From Aralia elata (Eukaryota; Streptophyta; Magnoliopsida; Apiales; Araliaceae), in assembly GCA_034770075.1 (NCBI GenBank), contig CM068386.1:43995990-44059989 (forward strand): a stretch of DNA of 64,000 bases, read 5' to 3'. The notes beneath the pieces were generated by a model. It searched no databases, was not told where the DNA came from, and saw only the letters and a program-made list of their open reading frames with translations. The position numbers and the translations under genes were made by a program. The stretch's first letter is position 1. The number at the start of each line of letters is the position of its first letter. Below are positions 1 through 11,289 of this stretch, in pieces.

Positions 1-269
1 GATAATATCTTGCTAACCCTAAGAAACTCCTAACTTCCGTTAGGCTCTTTAGTTATTCCCAGTTCATGACTACTTTTACTTTTGTCGGGTCTACAAAAAT
101 TTTAACTTTATCAATTACATGACCCAAAAATTGCACCTTCTCCAACCAACATTCACATTTTAAAAATTTTGTATATAATTTATCTTTCCTTAATATTTCC
201 AATACATTCCTTAAATGCTCAGCATGTCCCTCCTTTGTTCGAGAATAAATTAAAATATCATCAATAAAT
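1..269 (-). pseudogene. Ty3/gypsy reverse transcriptase fragment
   Basis: Minus-strand translation reads FIDDILIYSRTKEGHAEHL and then KVQFLGHVID. This is the YxDD catalytic box and following palm/thumb region of a chromovirus-type Ty3/gypsy RT, and it aligns well by eye with the intact RT at 48.8-49.1 kb. Downstream (positions 52-1), NWE is followed by an in-frame stop and then LTEVRSFLGLARYY, so the frame is broken. The fragment runs off the left window edge. At 269/270 it abuts the start of a copia LTR, so the RT was interrupted by a copia insertion or a later deletion. It is not expected to make functional protein. Confidence 0.85.
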
Positions 270-506
270 TGAAAGTAGTATGCCCTCAAGCCAACCACAT
301 TTGATGTGATAAAATATTTACTTTGTAATCTTATTCATTCATTAATAAAAGAATTTATTTGCTTAAAGATATTTATTTATCCATGTTTAATTGTTAGAAT
401 TAATTAGGATAAACCCGTAGTTTTGGAACAATACTTTTAGAATCATGATGAGTTCATGCTAATGAGATCTAAAATCTAGATAGCTTAAAACTAGAACGTT
501 CCTAAT
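270..506 (+). repeat. Ty1/copia LTR fragment (5' end)
   Basis: The sequence from TGAAAGTAGTATGCCC onward matches the first ~235 bp of the copia LTRs at 60489-60843 and 6767-8570, including the later stretch GATCTAAAATCTAGAT. The match stops at about 506, where DNA resembling the post-integrase region of Athila-type elements begins (compare 11218-11260). It is therefore a truncated LTR, with its left edge sitting exactly in a gypsy RT. The right breakpoint is approximate. Confidence 0.75.
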
Positions 507-1496
507 AAGCACTTGATTTATAGTCGTAAGCCCGACTTCTTCATTGTACTATCCAATTCCCCTTCGAAGAGTGATTAACAAGTCAATCGGTAGCAAGGTA
601 ACATTCATGGGCTTTGTTTCCTTTAAACCAAGTTGTCGATTGACATGTCCGCTTAAGGTGCACGGGATATAGAATTGAAGCTTCACAACCACCTCTCCAC
701 TAGAATGTGCAACTGGGTTTTCTTCTAACTTCTTTTCCTGTTGCCCACTTTTGCTATCTTTCCTCACAACATCACTATCATCTCCATGTGGCTTCGTTGA
801 GGTTCCACCAATATCCTCGGGTAACTCTTCTCCACTGTAAAGTGTAACAGCTTAGCCAAGCTCCTTACTTTCCTTCTTAGGATTGATCCCCTTATAGCAC
901 GGTAAGGTCCCATGGGGACGATTGTTAATGGCGTTAGCAAGTTATCCCAACTGATTTTTCATGTTCCGAATTAACACTTCCAGACTGTTCACCATCGCCT
1001 CATGTTGAGCTATGTACTTGGAAAAAAATTCCTCCAAGTTTGACGTTTCATCCTGTGGTAATGGAGTTTGGGTTGGGCATCCTGAAGGGTATGGTTCGCT
1101 CGGAGCAAAAAATTGGGCTTGGTTATTATCGCTCCATGAGAAGTCTAGATGATTTCTCTAACCAACATACTGAACCGACTCCAAACTGATGGCACATTGA
1201 TCACTAGGATGATTCCCAACATATAATTCACAAATCGTCGACGCCCTCTGATTGGATTGAATTCCTAAAGCGTCAATTTTCTTTATAAGCGTCGCAGCCT
1301 GTGCAGCCAAAGCAGTAAGTGGATCACGTTCATAAATTCTTGCCACTATTGGTTGAATTATCCTCGCATAAAGCCACTGAAAATTATAGGAAGCCATGAT
1401 ATGTCTGCGTAAAAAAAATTAAAACAAAAAAAAATACACGTTTAAATTAAGATTAAATTGATTGAAATTAATATTGGGAAAATTATTAGTAATATT
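507..1496 (-). pseudogene. Athila-type element A1: gag/protease remnant
   Basis: Two minus-strand stretches are recognisable. At 1397-1158 the peptide starts MASYNFQW and contains CELYVGNHPSDQC followed by ESVQYVG. This is the zinc-knuckle region of Athila-type Gag (C-x2-[C lost]-x3-H-x4-C, with the second Cys replaced). At 767-549 the end (RQLGLKETKPMNVTL) resembles the segment after the DLGAS protease site in A2 (SQLGLPAPKPTNISL). Between them are stops and no continuous frame. The first ~40 bases (507-545) resemble the non-coding stretch that follows integrase in A2, so there is a large internal deletion. The relic is non-functional. Confidence 0.6.
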
Positions 1497-1513
1497 CCCC
1501 AGCAACTACGCCA
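1497..1513 (-). other. A1 primer-binding site (degenerate tRNA-Asp type)
   Basis: On the plus strand CCCCAGCAACTACGCCA lies 6 bp from the LTR edge. Plant tRNA-Asp(GTC) ends in CCCCGGCAACGGCGCCA, so this is the usual Athila-type primer-binding site with three mismatches. It fixes the element as minus-strand and the adjoining LTR as the 5' LTR. Confidence 0.7.
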
Positions 1514-1519
1514 AAAACC

Positions 1520-3019
1520 TGTTGTCCAAATATGGTATTGACAATAACACGCAAGTATACATGGTCAACAAGTAATATAGTAGCAAGTAGAGTGCCAATC
1601 CCACGAGGAATATGGTAATAATAATATTTAAGTACTAACTTTATATCAATTCGATCTTATTTAAACAAATGGATTAAAATTATAAAACTAACTTAATTTA
1701 AATAAAACTAAATTATCATGCAAGGATAAATATCAGATTTTAATGTTAAGATTACAATTTCCCCCAATATATCGTCTAAATCTCTTCACTCTCTTTTCAA
1801 CTAATTAATCATAGCAAATCATCAACCGAGAATTCTAAATTATTTAATAACCTTTTTTCAAGTAGTTAGATAAAAATATATATTCCAATTAAATCACTAT
1901 ATTCATATGTGACCCAATTAAGAATAAATTCATTAAGCATCAATTCTCAATAAAGTTTACATGTGGCATATAGGTATATTCCTCTTCTATACATAAATCA
2001 GTTATTCACTCCATAAAATAAATAAGATCACATGTTATCATATTCAGATCTAATCCTAGAATTCATCTTCCAATTTTATCTAGGTTATATCACAATAATT
2101 GCTAGCTAGACAATTATTAATACACACAAAATATGATAAACAATTCAACCATTATCAACGATAATTAAAACGAGAATAAATTATTTAAAACTAAACATTG
2201 GGTTAAATTGCAATCTAATAATAAATTCAGCACATATCGTAGCAAGGAAACACTAGCTTCATCGGATTACAAAAATAAAAAGAAAGATAAAAGAATAAAT
2301 CTGTGTAAATGCATAATCCTTCAATATCCACTCTCCTCCGCGTGCTCCTTCACGATCCTAGAAATCTAATCTTCAATCCAAGCTTTTACGTATGTATATA
2401 TCTAGGTTAGTCCCCTCTTCATTAGCCCTGAGTTTGTATTTATAAGCCCTTAATCCTTGGCTTAGTAGAATTTGATTCACCTTAGACTTTATAAGGCAAG
2501 TCAATCCTAAACCAATTAGGATAGGTTAACCAAATCAATGTCACCAGCCCGCACAACCCGAGCACCTCATCCTAACAATTAAGCGCCTCAGCCCAAAAAT
2601 TAAGCTCCTCAGCGCATGATAGTCAAAGACCTCGACAGCCATAAGCGTTGCAACGCTCTTCCTATAAGCCTCAGCGCACGCTATGCAGTAGCTTCGCACG
2701 CCTTCCTACGCCACAACGCTTAATCTCTTGCGCTGCATCCCTTCTTTCCTTGTTATTGTGCCGTAGCGCTTCTTCTCATGTGCCACATCGCTTGTTGCCT
2801 ACTCCATACGCTCTGCTGCTCCTCCTTGCATGCTACACTAAACTTGTGATTATTTACCCAAATTTCATCTAAAATGCAACAAAAATGTAACTAATTCATT
2901 TCCCGCTCCGTTTCCTACACAAGACATAAAAACACATAAAAAGAAATAGAAAATACTCAAAAACTCACAAATCGTTAAGCAAAAAGTACTTAATTTATAG
3001 GTATAAAAGCCACTCATCA
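1520..3019 (-). repeat. A1 5' LTR
   Basis: The block is bounded by TG (1520) and CA (3019) and adjoins the PBS. The left end contains GCAAGTATAC and TCCCACGAGG, which also occur at the same place in the A2 LTRs. The outer end ACTCATCA matches the A2 LTR end CTACTCATCA. Length is 1500 bp. At 2540-2830 there is a run of spaced AGCGC/GCGCT motifs in otherwise AT-rich DNA. The short open frame at 2648-2872 lies in this run and has no coding character. Confidence 0.8.
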
Positions 3020-3604
3020 CTAACTAATATTGCCCATTAAATGATATCAATATATATGGAATGTTTGATTCATGAGATGAATGTTTTATTGATACATGTG
3101 ATGACATGTACGATAATAAAGAGGATGATTATGGACTATAGAGCAATGAGATTGGATTTAATTTTATGGATGCTTGAATGAATGAGTTTTTATAAATGGG
3201 GTCTGCGTACCCCGCCTATCTAATTTTCTAGTGTAAATTCTACCTCCCTCCTATGTATTTTCCCTTGACTACTGATCAAGATTTCTGTGTTATTGAAAAA
3301 TAGATTATAATTGGATTTAGTAGAATTACTTAGTAAATTAGAGTTGATGAGCAGGAGTATTGAAAACCCATTTGTAATGGAGCCTGGGTTGAATGTAATA
3401 GTTATGTTCATATTTTATTCTTGCACCCTAGGTTTGACCTTTTGGTTTACTTGGTGGCTCGAGCAAACTAAACTAGAATCAAGTCCATAATCATCCCAAG
3501 TAGAATATAGTATTCTATATATGCATGCTAGTTATATATATTAATATATTATTATACATGCGATGTATGTTTAATATGACGCATATTTACACACACACAC
3601 ACAC

Positions 3605-3639
<35 letters not shown>

Positions 3640-4337
3640 GATGCGCGCTTAATAAGATAAGACTATTAATAACAAAGACCTTCAAGAAAAAAATATTAAG
3701 TTGTAATGTTCAAGGACATTAAGAATGTCGGACGTAGCCTTCTAGTATGATGAAGCAATATGATATCAAGTATTTAATATGAGTTTGTTGTGCACACACA
3801 AGGCTTATATTAAGTATTGGAGATGTTGCTCTATTACATTGGATGTTTATAAGGAATTAAACAATACGTGTTTTATTGTGCACACAGAAGAACTATATTT
3901 TTCTCTTCACTTATATGGAAATACTAGGTCTAACTTAACTTAGATAATTTTGGTTTGAATGTACACACACATGACCATTATAATCTAAGAGGTAAAACGA
4001 AAGGGAGTTACATTGGATGTAATTGACAAAAGTTTTCTACCTATTGAATAAAACTATAGTTTGTTGTGCACACACAAGACTATATATTATGAAATAGGAT
4101 CCTTGATCTCACTAGCAGATTTTAATTAGATCTGCAGAACTATATATGGAGGGTCATATAGTTTGATGAAAATAGTGGGAGACACTATTTTAATAAAAAC
4201 CTAATTAATTTGGTCATTAATAAAATGAATACTTGTTAATGTTGTTATTAAAAATTTCATTTACATAATTTTGTTGTCTAATTCATTATCATTGTGGAGC
4301 ATATTGGACGCTAATAAGTTAATCAGACAGATTTATA
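3020..4337. other. Decayed intergenic/retroelement DNA, no gene
   Basis: No coding region is supported. The stretch contains a microsatellite (3588-3637). From about 3780 to 4080 it holds four scattered copies of a motif close to TTGTTGTGCACACACAAG (about 3785, 3870, 3950 and 4057). Since a copia gag relic follows directly on the same strand, the 3.7-4.3 kb part is probably the decayed LTR and leader of that copia element. Its ends could not be placed. Confidence 0.4.
3588..3637. repeat. Compound microsatellite (AC)n(AT)n
   Basis: About nine AC units are followed by GATATAT and about fourteen AT units. The predicted peptide across this stretch is only the repeat translated and is not a gene. 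Confidence 0.95.
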
Positions 4338-4819
4338 CGAATTAGTTAAGAAATTTGAGAATAGTTCTCACTGCTAAAAAACTGTCTTATGTCCTTAATT
4401 CGCCAGTTCCTGCAACTATTGCACAGAATGCCTCTTAGGAAGAGATTGCTACTTTTAAGAAGTGGCAAGATGATGCACAGGTGGCTCAGTGCATCGTGTT
4501 GGCTTCCATGAGTAACGAGTTACAACGTCAACACGAGAAAATGGATGCACCTACTATTTTGCTTCACCTTCAAGATTTATATGGTGAGCAGAGTAGGTCT
4601 GCCAGATATGAGATATCTAAGGAGCTCTTCTGATCTAGAAAGACCGATGACACTATAGTACAAACACATGTCCTCAAAATGATCAATTTAATTGAATAAT
4701 TTGGACAACTAGGTTTTGTCGTAGATGGAGAATTGAACCAAGATTTGATCTTGCAGTCACTCCCAAACTCTTTTTCACAATTTGTTATGAATTTTCACAT
4801 GAATAAGCTAAATGTCAGC
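4338..4819 (+). pseudogene. Ty1/copia Gag (UBN2-type) relic
   Basis: Conceptual translation reads TVLTAKKLSYVL, then FKKWQDDAQVAQCIVLASM, LQDLYGEQSRSARYEI and LILQSLPNSFSQFVMNF. This is the order of motifs in the N-terminal half of plant copia Gag (UBN2/DUF4219-like). Stops occur after QNAS, after KELF and after INLIE. The sequence ends abruptly at the edge of the A2 LTR (4820), so A2 inserted into this copia copy or replaced its remainder. No RT or integrase of this copy is in the window. Confidence 0.8.
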
Positions 4820-6205
4820 TGTTTGTCTAAATTTATACTAGTAAAAATACGCAAGTATACGCAGTCCACAAATAATAAAGAGTAAGTAGAGTATCGTTCC
4901 CACGAGAAAAATATGCAATTTATAATAATAAAAATCAATTCTATACTAACCAATTTAATTAAACAAGAGATCAATTGTGTGTTTGTTTGAGAATTTTAGT
5001 AACACCAAGTAAATAAATTTCGAAAGCAGATATTATTGGAAAGTTAAGATTACAATTTCACTTATTGCTTCATTTAAATTAATATAGTTACTATTAAATT
5101 ATGATAGATAATTCAGATTGTTAATCAAGAACTCATCAATATCTAAAACTACTTCTCAGTGTATCATAGACAAATTAACTCAAATCTACAAAGTTTAGAA
5201 TTAAGTTGAACACCCTAAATAACTAATTCACTATATCTCTATGTGAATTACAATTAAAAAGGATTTGAAGCTCAGGTTCCTTATCAGATTACATGCGGTG
5301 TGTAGGTATATCTCTATCCTAAACACAAATTATAAGTCCCAAACATAAGTAAAAAACATAATCACATGCTATTATGATCAGATCTAAAACTATAATCCAT
5401 CTCTCAATTTCATATAGATTATCACGGTAATTACTGACCAGGTAATTAAGCAATTAAACACAAATCATATTAGACAATCTGAAAATAAATATCAATAATT
5501 AACAAGGAAGCATATTAGATAAAAATTACACAATAAGATCCATTGCAATCTTAAAAAAAAATTAGTTCATAGCTAAACTGAAATCCATAATCCACAAATT
5601 AAATAACATTCAGAATTACAAACTAAGAGATAGAGAAGAGAAATAAAACTTTGATTGTAGCCTCCAATCTCTCCTTAGCTCCTACAATGATTCCTACGTG
5701 CTATCCAAGTTGCTTCAAGTCTCCAATTGATTACAAAATAGGATTGTGTCTCTTAATTCATAGATAAATAAAAACAACTGAAAACTAGCTATTTATAATG
5801 CCTACTAAACGTCCAAAACCAAATAGAAGAAATAAGTTTGATTACAAATCAAATTCTGGTCCAAAATTGAAAAGTCAAACTTCTGTCTTTGGTCAACTCC
5901 CGACCTAACACGGCCGCGCTAGGTCCCAGTATAAATCCAGCGCGCCAGCGTAGTTCTTCAGTAGAGTCCAATTCTGGCGCTTAGCGCGTGCTGCTACTAT
6001 TCACAAAATTGGTGCGACCGCGTAGCTCTGTCCCAGCAACTTTTAACTTTTTCTTCTTCATTGCTCAATTCCTGTCAACTTTGGTTCCAAATGCATAATA
6101 CCTACACAAACATAGGAAACACATGAAAAGTAACAAAAACTCAAGGATTTAAACAATAATGCAGTCAATTGGTATCCAATTCGTAGGTATGAAACCTACT
6201 CATCA
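4820..6205 (-). repeat. A2 3' LTR
   Basis: TG at 4820 and CA at 6205 bound the block. It matches 16769-17615 along the shared part (same CCACGAG motif, same promoter-side sequence). Length is 1386 bp. Relative to this copy, the 5' LTR has lost a ~10 bp and a ~55-60 bp segment, each flanked by short direct repeats. A GC-rich patch with GGCCGCGC, AGCGCGCC and TAGCGCG lies at 5905-6030. Short open frames inside are not genes. Confidence 0.85.
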
Positions 6206-6245
6206 AATAACCCAAACTTGAACTATTGCTTGTCCCCAAGCAATG
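6206..6245 (-). other. A2 polypurine tract region
   Basis: On the minus strand, GGGGACAAGCAATAGTTCAA and then GTTTGGGTTATT precede the LTR start TGATGAG. Athila elements carry the same GGGGACAA...GTTTGGG signature as the plus-strand primer site, so this marks the 3' LTR boundary. Confidence 0.7.
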
Positions 6246-6620
6246 CAACACAATGCAAAATAACAAAACACAATGAATGCAAACTAAAAACTATCAATCC
6301 TATGAATCCAACCAACAGGTAGTTAGCAAATCATTCCAAGCCTCAGAGATATCATCAAAGAAACTCAACAGCAAATCAAATCAATATGAAATACTAATCC
6401 CAACTAGTCAGATAAATCAAACCTGTCATCACCTAAGTTGTATGTGTGTGGTCCTTAACCATTGGACCCAACTACAATTCAAGTTTAGTTACATAAGCAA
6501 ACTTCTAACAGGAATATGTCAATTCTCATTCAATTTCAGTAACAATGACAAATCCAGCTAAACTAGAGCAAATACTAATTATAAAGGTAAGTTGAGGTTT
6601 ATTTCTACTTTATTTCTTCC

Positions 6621-6645
6621 ACGAGTGCGTTTTACGCTCCATCTC
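6621..6645 (-). repeat. Conserved 3'-region hairpin motif
   Basis: The plus-strand sequence ACGAGTGCGTTTTACGCTCC, followed by ATCTC, recurs three times in A3 at 29605-29629, 29635-29659 and 29680-29702, in the same position relative to the element (between the last ORF and the 3' LTR). The minus-strand transcript could fold with GAG pairing CTC around a short loop. Confidence 0.6.
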
Positions 6646-6766
6646 ATGTTTATGCTTTACAGTGCAATGCCAGACTCTATTAGGCGTTTCAAAGTCACAC
6701 ATGTAGCGAGTTTTCAATCAATGACTCCCAAACCAGACGGTTTTAGGGCACTAGGTGTTGAGACAC

Positions 6767-8570
6767 CGAAAGTAATATGCACACAAGCCAATCATATTTG
6801 ATATGATGTAGCATATACATTGTAATCTTATTCGGTTATTAAAGGCATTTTACATTATCTATATGGTGTTGTTATATTAAATGTGATAAACCCATAGTTT
6901 TGAGCAATGCTTTTAGAATCATGATGGGGATCATGCTAATGAGATCTAAATTCTAGATAGCTCACAAACTAAAATCGTTCCTAATCGTTGGATTACTAAA
7001 AAGGGGATTAGTGAATCCGGATAAGATTAGTACATACGTTACTTGCTCTTATAAAGAGGATGATTGATCTCATAATCATTTGTGTGGAGACACTAAAGCA
7101 AGTATGTAGGTGCTTATTAGAGAATAAGTTCACTGAACGTGGCTCGCTAGGGAATACCTAATGGAGTTTTACTCGCCTGTCAATAGGAATTCCTCGAGTG
7201 ATAGTAGTACAAGTGATCCTTGGACTTGAGATCATCATAGTATCTTGTGTGTGATGAGTTATACTTTGACATGTCCCTTAAGACCCTTAGGGTATATCAA
7301 AGGGTATGATTGGGTATAATAAGTTACACATGGAAATAGGTGAATGGTCAACAAAGAATCTACCACTTCTAGTAAAAGGAGAGAATGTCCTATGTGATTC
7401 GATAAATGACGACTCAGAAGTCTTTGGCCAAAGCAGAATGAAATTAGAAAGGAGTTTCTAATTTGCATTATCAGAGTTGTGCATTTGAGAATCGAAATAC
7501 ATATAATTAAATAAAATAAGACTTGACAGTAATTCCATGTCTTATATTTAATTGGGACAATGTAGAAGGATTGAATTGTACAATAACTATTCACTGAAAG
7601 GTTCTTTTGTGATTGATGTTGACATCTATATTATCTGGAAAGTCGTTGATCGCTAAGGGGGCTTACCCTTATTGTAGAATAAATATTATTTATTTAAATA
7701 AATTAAATAGTTTAATTTATTTATTTAAATAAGATTAGAATTGTTCTAATTGATTTATTCACAACCGGTTTAATATGGAGAACCTAAAGGGTCACACCGC
7801 AAAAGTAAAATATTTGTTTAAGAAGTAAATGGTATAATTGTAATAATAAGTTAAGTGTATTTAATTTAATCTATGGAGATAGAATAAATTAAATAGCTTA
7901 ATATTTATTATTTAATATTTTGGAAATATTAAATATAAATTAATAAGAGGAGTCTTATTATTATTATTATTACAATTACTATTATTTAATTCCTAATAGG
8001 GATTGAGAATTAATTAATAGAAGTACTCTCTCATGAATTCCTAATTGGATTAGGAGCATAAGTAATTAAAAGAGTTTAATTAAAATAAAAACCATAATCC
8101 TAAATAGTTTAGGAGGATTCCCTATATCTATAAATAAGAGGAGTCTTATTATGATTTGGGGTTAGACAGTTACACACTCTTCCATATGAATTGGAGAGAG
8201 AGAGTACTTGCAATTTCTATAGAGATAGAAACTAGGGTTTTGCCAACACCCATCTTTTTGAATAACTATTCTTCCTTGGTGGATCACCTCTAGAGGCCAA
8301 ACACTTGGGTGGCTAATGTTGAACAAGCAAAGGAATTTAGTCGGTGGAATTCAAGGAGAACGCGAAGGAATTGGAGGTGAATTTGTACCCGAGGAAGCAC
8401 GGTTCTACGAGGGTATAATTTTTATCTCTATCTCTTTCGTTTATATCGTTAATTGAGCACATAGATTGATCTTGGTGATGGTTTGTATAAAATTTTAAAA
8501 TCCGTTTTATTGCGCTTCCGCACTATTTATGTAATTTGATTGCATGTTCACGCTATATACAAACCTAACA
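6767..8570 (+). mobile_element. Ty1/copia solo LTR with GACAC target duplication
   Basis: The block of 1804 bp matches the copia LTR at 60489-60843 over its first ~340 bp and ends in CCTAACA. It is flanked by GACAC at 6762-6766 and 8571-8575. The first base is C instead of the T of the other LTR copies (TGAAAGTA), a single change in the terminal TG. No internal copia sequence is present, so it is a solo LTR left by LTR-LTR recombination after insertion into the 3' region of A2. Open frames inside it (for example 7259-7594) are not genes. Confidence 0.88.
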
Positions 8571-8575
8571 GACAC

Positions 8576-9213
8576 CCCTAAAGATCTAATTACCCGAATA
8601 ACAAAGGCCACAGAGTCCAACTATTCAAAGCATTTATTCATCTATTTTTTAATTTTTTTTCATAGCTCCATACTACCTCATAAATACCTCCAAACTTTAG
8701 CTTTTACCTAATTCTCACCTTCATTGTCAAGTCACTGTTTTCTTTCTTTTATTTCAAGAATATCCCAAATTAGAAAAATAATTATATAACCCTTGAACTA
8801 TAGCTGAGTAAAACAATCAATTTAGGTGCTAACTGGTAACTTAAGTTTCGGACAGGCATAACTATCCTCATGATCAGAACTATGACTCACATATTAACTA
8901 TCAATGCTGTTGAAGTTAGCAAATAAACATAACTTCATCATTGGCCTAGTCATAACATACTACTCATCAATTGGATTCATGCAATACTAACTAAATGCAA
9001 ACACATACTAACTTACATGAACACAAATACTAAATAAAGCAAAAACTAACATATATTATGCACAACTAAACATAACTTTAAACTAACATGCTAACTCAAC
9101 TTAGACAAAAACACAAACCTAACACATAAAACTAAACCCCCCCCCCCCAAACTCATGATAGACAATGCCCTCATTTTAAAAATTAAAGCACAGGGGAAAA
9201 GAAAGAAACTCCC
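8576..9213. other. A2 3' non-coding region
   Basis: AT-rich DNA between the solo LTR and the end of the third ORF, with a short C homopolymer at about 9138. No coding region is seen. Together with 6206-6766 it forms the long untranslated 3' tail of A2. Confidence 0.6.
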
Positions 9214-10374
9214 CTAAGTAGCAGCATCATCATCTCCCGCAATAGGCTCGGGAGGAGTATCAGGTGGTGGGTATGAACTTGTGGAACCAAATGTTGGAAA
9301 CTGGACCTGCACACCCAACTGACTGAAAGCCTGCGTCAATGCTCCAGAAAAGGCAGGAGAATAAGTTCGGAAATCGGCATGTAAAGAATCCATCCTCCTC
9401 TGAAGACGACGCATATCCCTCTCCTGGTGGGCATACATAGTAGTCATCACTGGTACTGAAGCCTCTGCTTTTGCTTCTTCTTCCTCCTCTTCTTCATCAT
9501 TTCATAGAATAAATCCAAGTCCTCTAGGATGAGACTCACCACCATCCCATACTATGTACTTCTTGATGTGATTATGATCAATATCCTTCATTGGTAGCAA
9601 CAAAATCTCGTTTGCCCACGTAACCCCAGTTGCTAGACAAAGACAACTAACAATTGAAGCACGTAGGATTCCTCCAGAGGTACTCCCTCGCATAGATCGT
9701 AGCATAGATGAGTAAATGAGGGATCCCACATCAAACGATTTGCCCTTGAGAATCTCAAATAGCAGTATAACTCTCTCTCGTATAACATCATTGTGATGCC
9801 TCGTAGGAAGAATACTTGCACATATGAAGCTATACCACGCCTTGGCGTAATGGTTGAGAGCAGTGTGTGGGAAAAGGAGTTTTTGGGTAGTTCCGACTTT
9901 GGTAGTCCACTGTGTACCTGGCTTGCACATCACTGAAAAGAGCATATCAAAATCAATATTAGAATTCTTGTAGGCTAACTAGTCGGAACCATCCTCAGGG
10001 AATCTTTGCAGTCTATACAAATTATTGATGGCGGTCTTATTATATCTCACTTCCTTGCCCCGCACATAAGATATGTCGTTCTGTGTTTCACGTGCATTGG
10101 CATAAAATTCACGAACAATCGTTATCGGTGCTAGCATAGGTGAATCAACAAATAATGCCCAACCATGCCCGATAATCTGTCTCTTAATCATCCCATCTTC
10201 ATCATTAGGCTTCAACCCTCTTTCCACAACAAAATTTTTACCAAGCCAGACATCCAAATAATTGTGTTGCGCCGAAAGATTTATGAACCGATGAGTGTCC
10301 AAAACATCCCTAGCATCTATTTCTTCATCACTACTACTCGATGAGGACACCACACGAGCTCTCTTTGATGCCAT
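9214..10374 (-). pseudogene. A2 third ORF, plant-transposon-protein type, two in-frame stops
   Basis: One frame of 386 codons runs from ATG at 10374 to the stop at 9214, interrupted only by TAG at 9981-9979 and TGA at 9504-9502. The N-terminus has MASKRARVV plus a serine run and acidic patch (a nuclear-localisation-like start). Then come DTHRFINLS, NFVVERGL, HGWALFVDSP, IVREFYAN and YVRGKEVRYN, the motif order of proteins usually annotated as 'putative plant transposon protein'. These are found downstream of pol in Athila/Calypso-type elements, in the place of the so-called env-like ORF. I see no convincing signal peptide or membrane anchor. The C-terminus has a glutamate run and MYAHQERDMRRLQRRMDSLH, a likely short coiled coil. 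Its role in the element is not known. Confidence 0.75.
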
Positions 10375-11289
10375 TTAAGTATGTTTCACAATGGAAAAAC
10401 TTAGCAATTACCACAGAAAGCTAACAATGTAACCCAATGCAATATTCCCAAGTGTTAGCAATCTTCACTATACCAATTCAGCAAAAAACAGTTGAGAAGA
10501 AAATACCAATACTGAGAACGTGGTCAATGAAATCCCAATCGTGCACCAATTCTCCTTATATGTAGCAACTGTAGCGTCTGAACTTGCGAATAGTGGTGGA
10601 GAGGTTGAGGTTATGGAGATAACTGACAGAAATTATGGGGGAACAGTTAGGGTTTGAATTTGAATATGGGTAGATGTTATAAGTGATGTGAAAGATGATA
10701 GAAAAGGGTTATAGATAAAGAAGCAATAGTTGAATGGGAGTAAGATTAGGAAGAGAAGGTTAGGGTTTGATTGGAGTTGAATGAATGAAGTTTGGTTTGG
10801 ATTAGAAATAGGAGAGTGGGGGAAGGAATTCGAATAGGAGAATAATGTCTGATAAGGAATATAAGTAGGGCACAATCGGGTTGGGTTAAAAAAATATTTA
10901 GCATCTGGGTTCAGGTCGCAGCGTGCCCGCGCAGCTTGGTAGTACAAAAATGGCGCGCCCGCGCCGGTGTGGTAGAGAGCACAAATTTTCCTTTGGCATA
11001 CTGTGCGCCCGCGCCATCCTGCTTTGTAATCGCTGCGCGGCCACAGTTCCCTGCATCTTGCTTTTGTTATTCTTTTTCCTCCTGGCTTCATGTCTACTAA
11101 TTTGATAAGATGCAACCTACAAAGGCAACATTCACATATTATACTCCTAAAACATTAATTTAACTACTATACTCATATTAAAAACATAAAATATACAAAC
11201 AAATGGGTTGCCTCCCATTGAGCGCTTGATTTTAAGTCTTTCAGCCTGACTACTCCCTGTTTCATTCCGGATTGAAAAGAATAACTGAG
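10375..11289 (-). other. A2 spacer between pol and third ORF
   Basis: No supported gene. The 5' leader of the third ORF contains a GC-rich patch at 10915-11060 with GCGCCCGCGCC-like motifs, standing out in AT-rich surroundings. The 160-codon open frame at 11115-10633 is low-complexity (Pro/Ser/Asn-rich) and resembles no family I know. A motif like GGTTGCCTCCCA at 11207-11218 also occurs at 30436 in A3 and marks the end of pol. Confidence 0.5.

Noticed and set aside
2648..2872. Cysteine/serine/leucine-rich 74-codon frame
   Set aside because: It lies inside the A1 LTR in the GCGC-motif patch and reflects the repeat composition.
10633..11115. 160-codon minus-strand open frame between A2 integrase and the third ORF
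   Set aside because: It has low-complexity Pro/Ser/Asn composition, spans a GC-rich patch, matches no family motif, and lies in a spacer that is non-coding in related elements.
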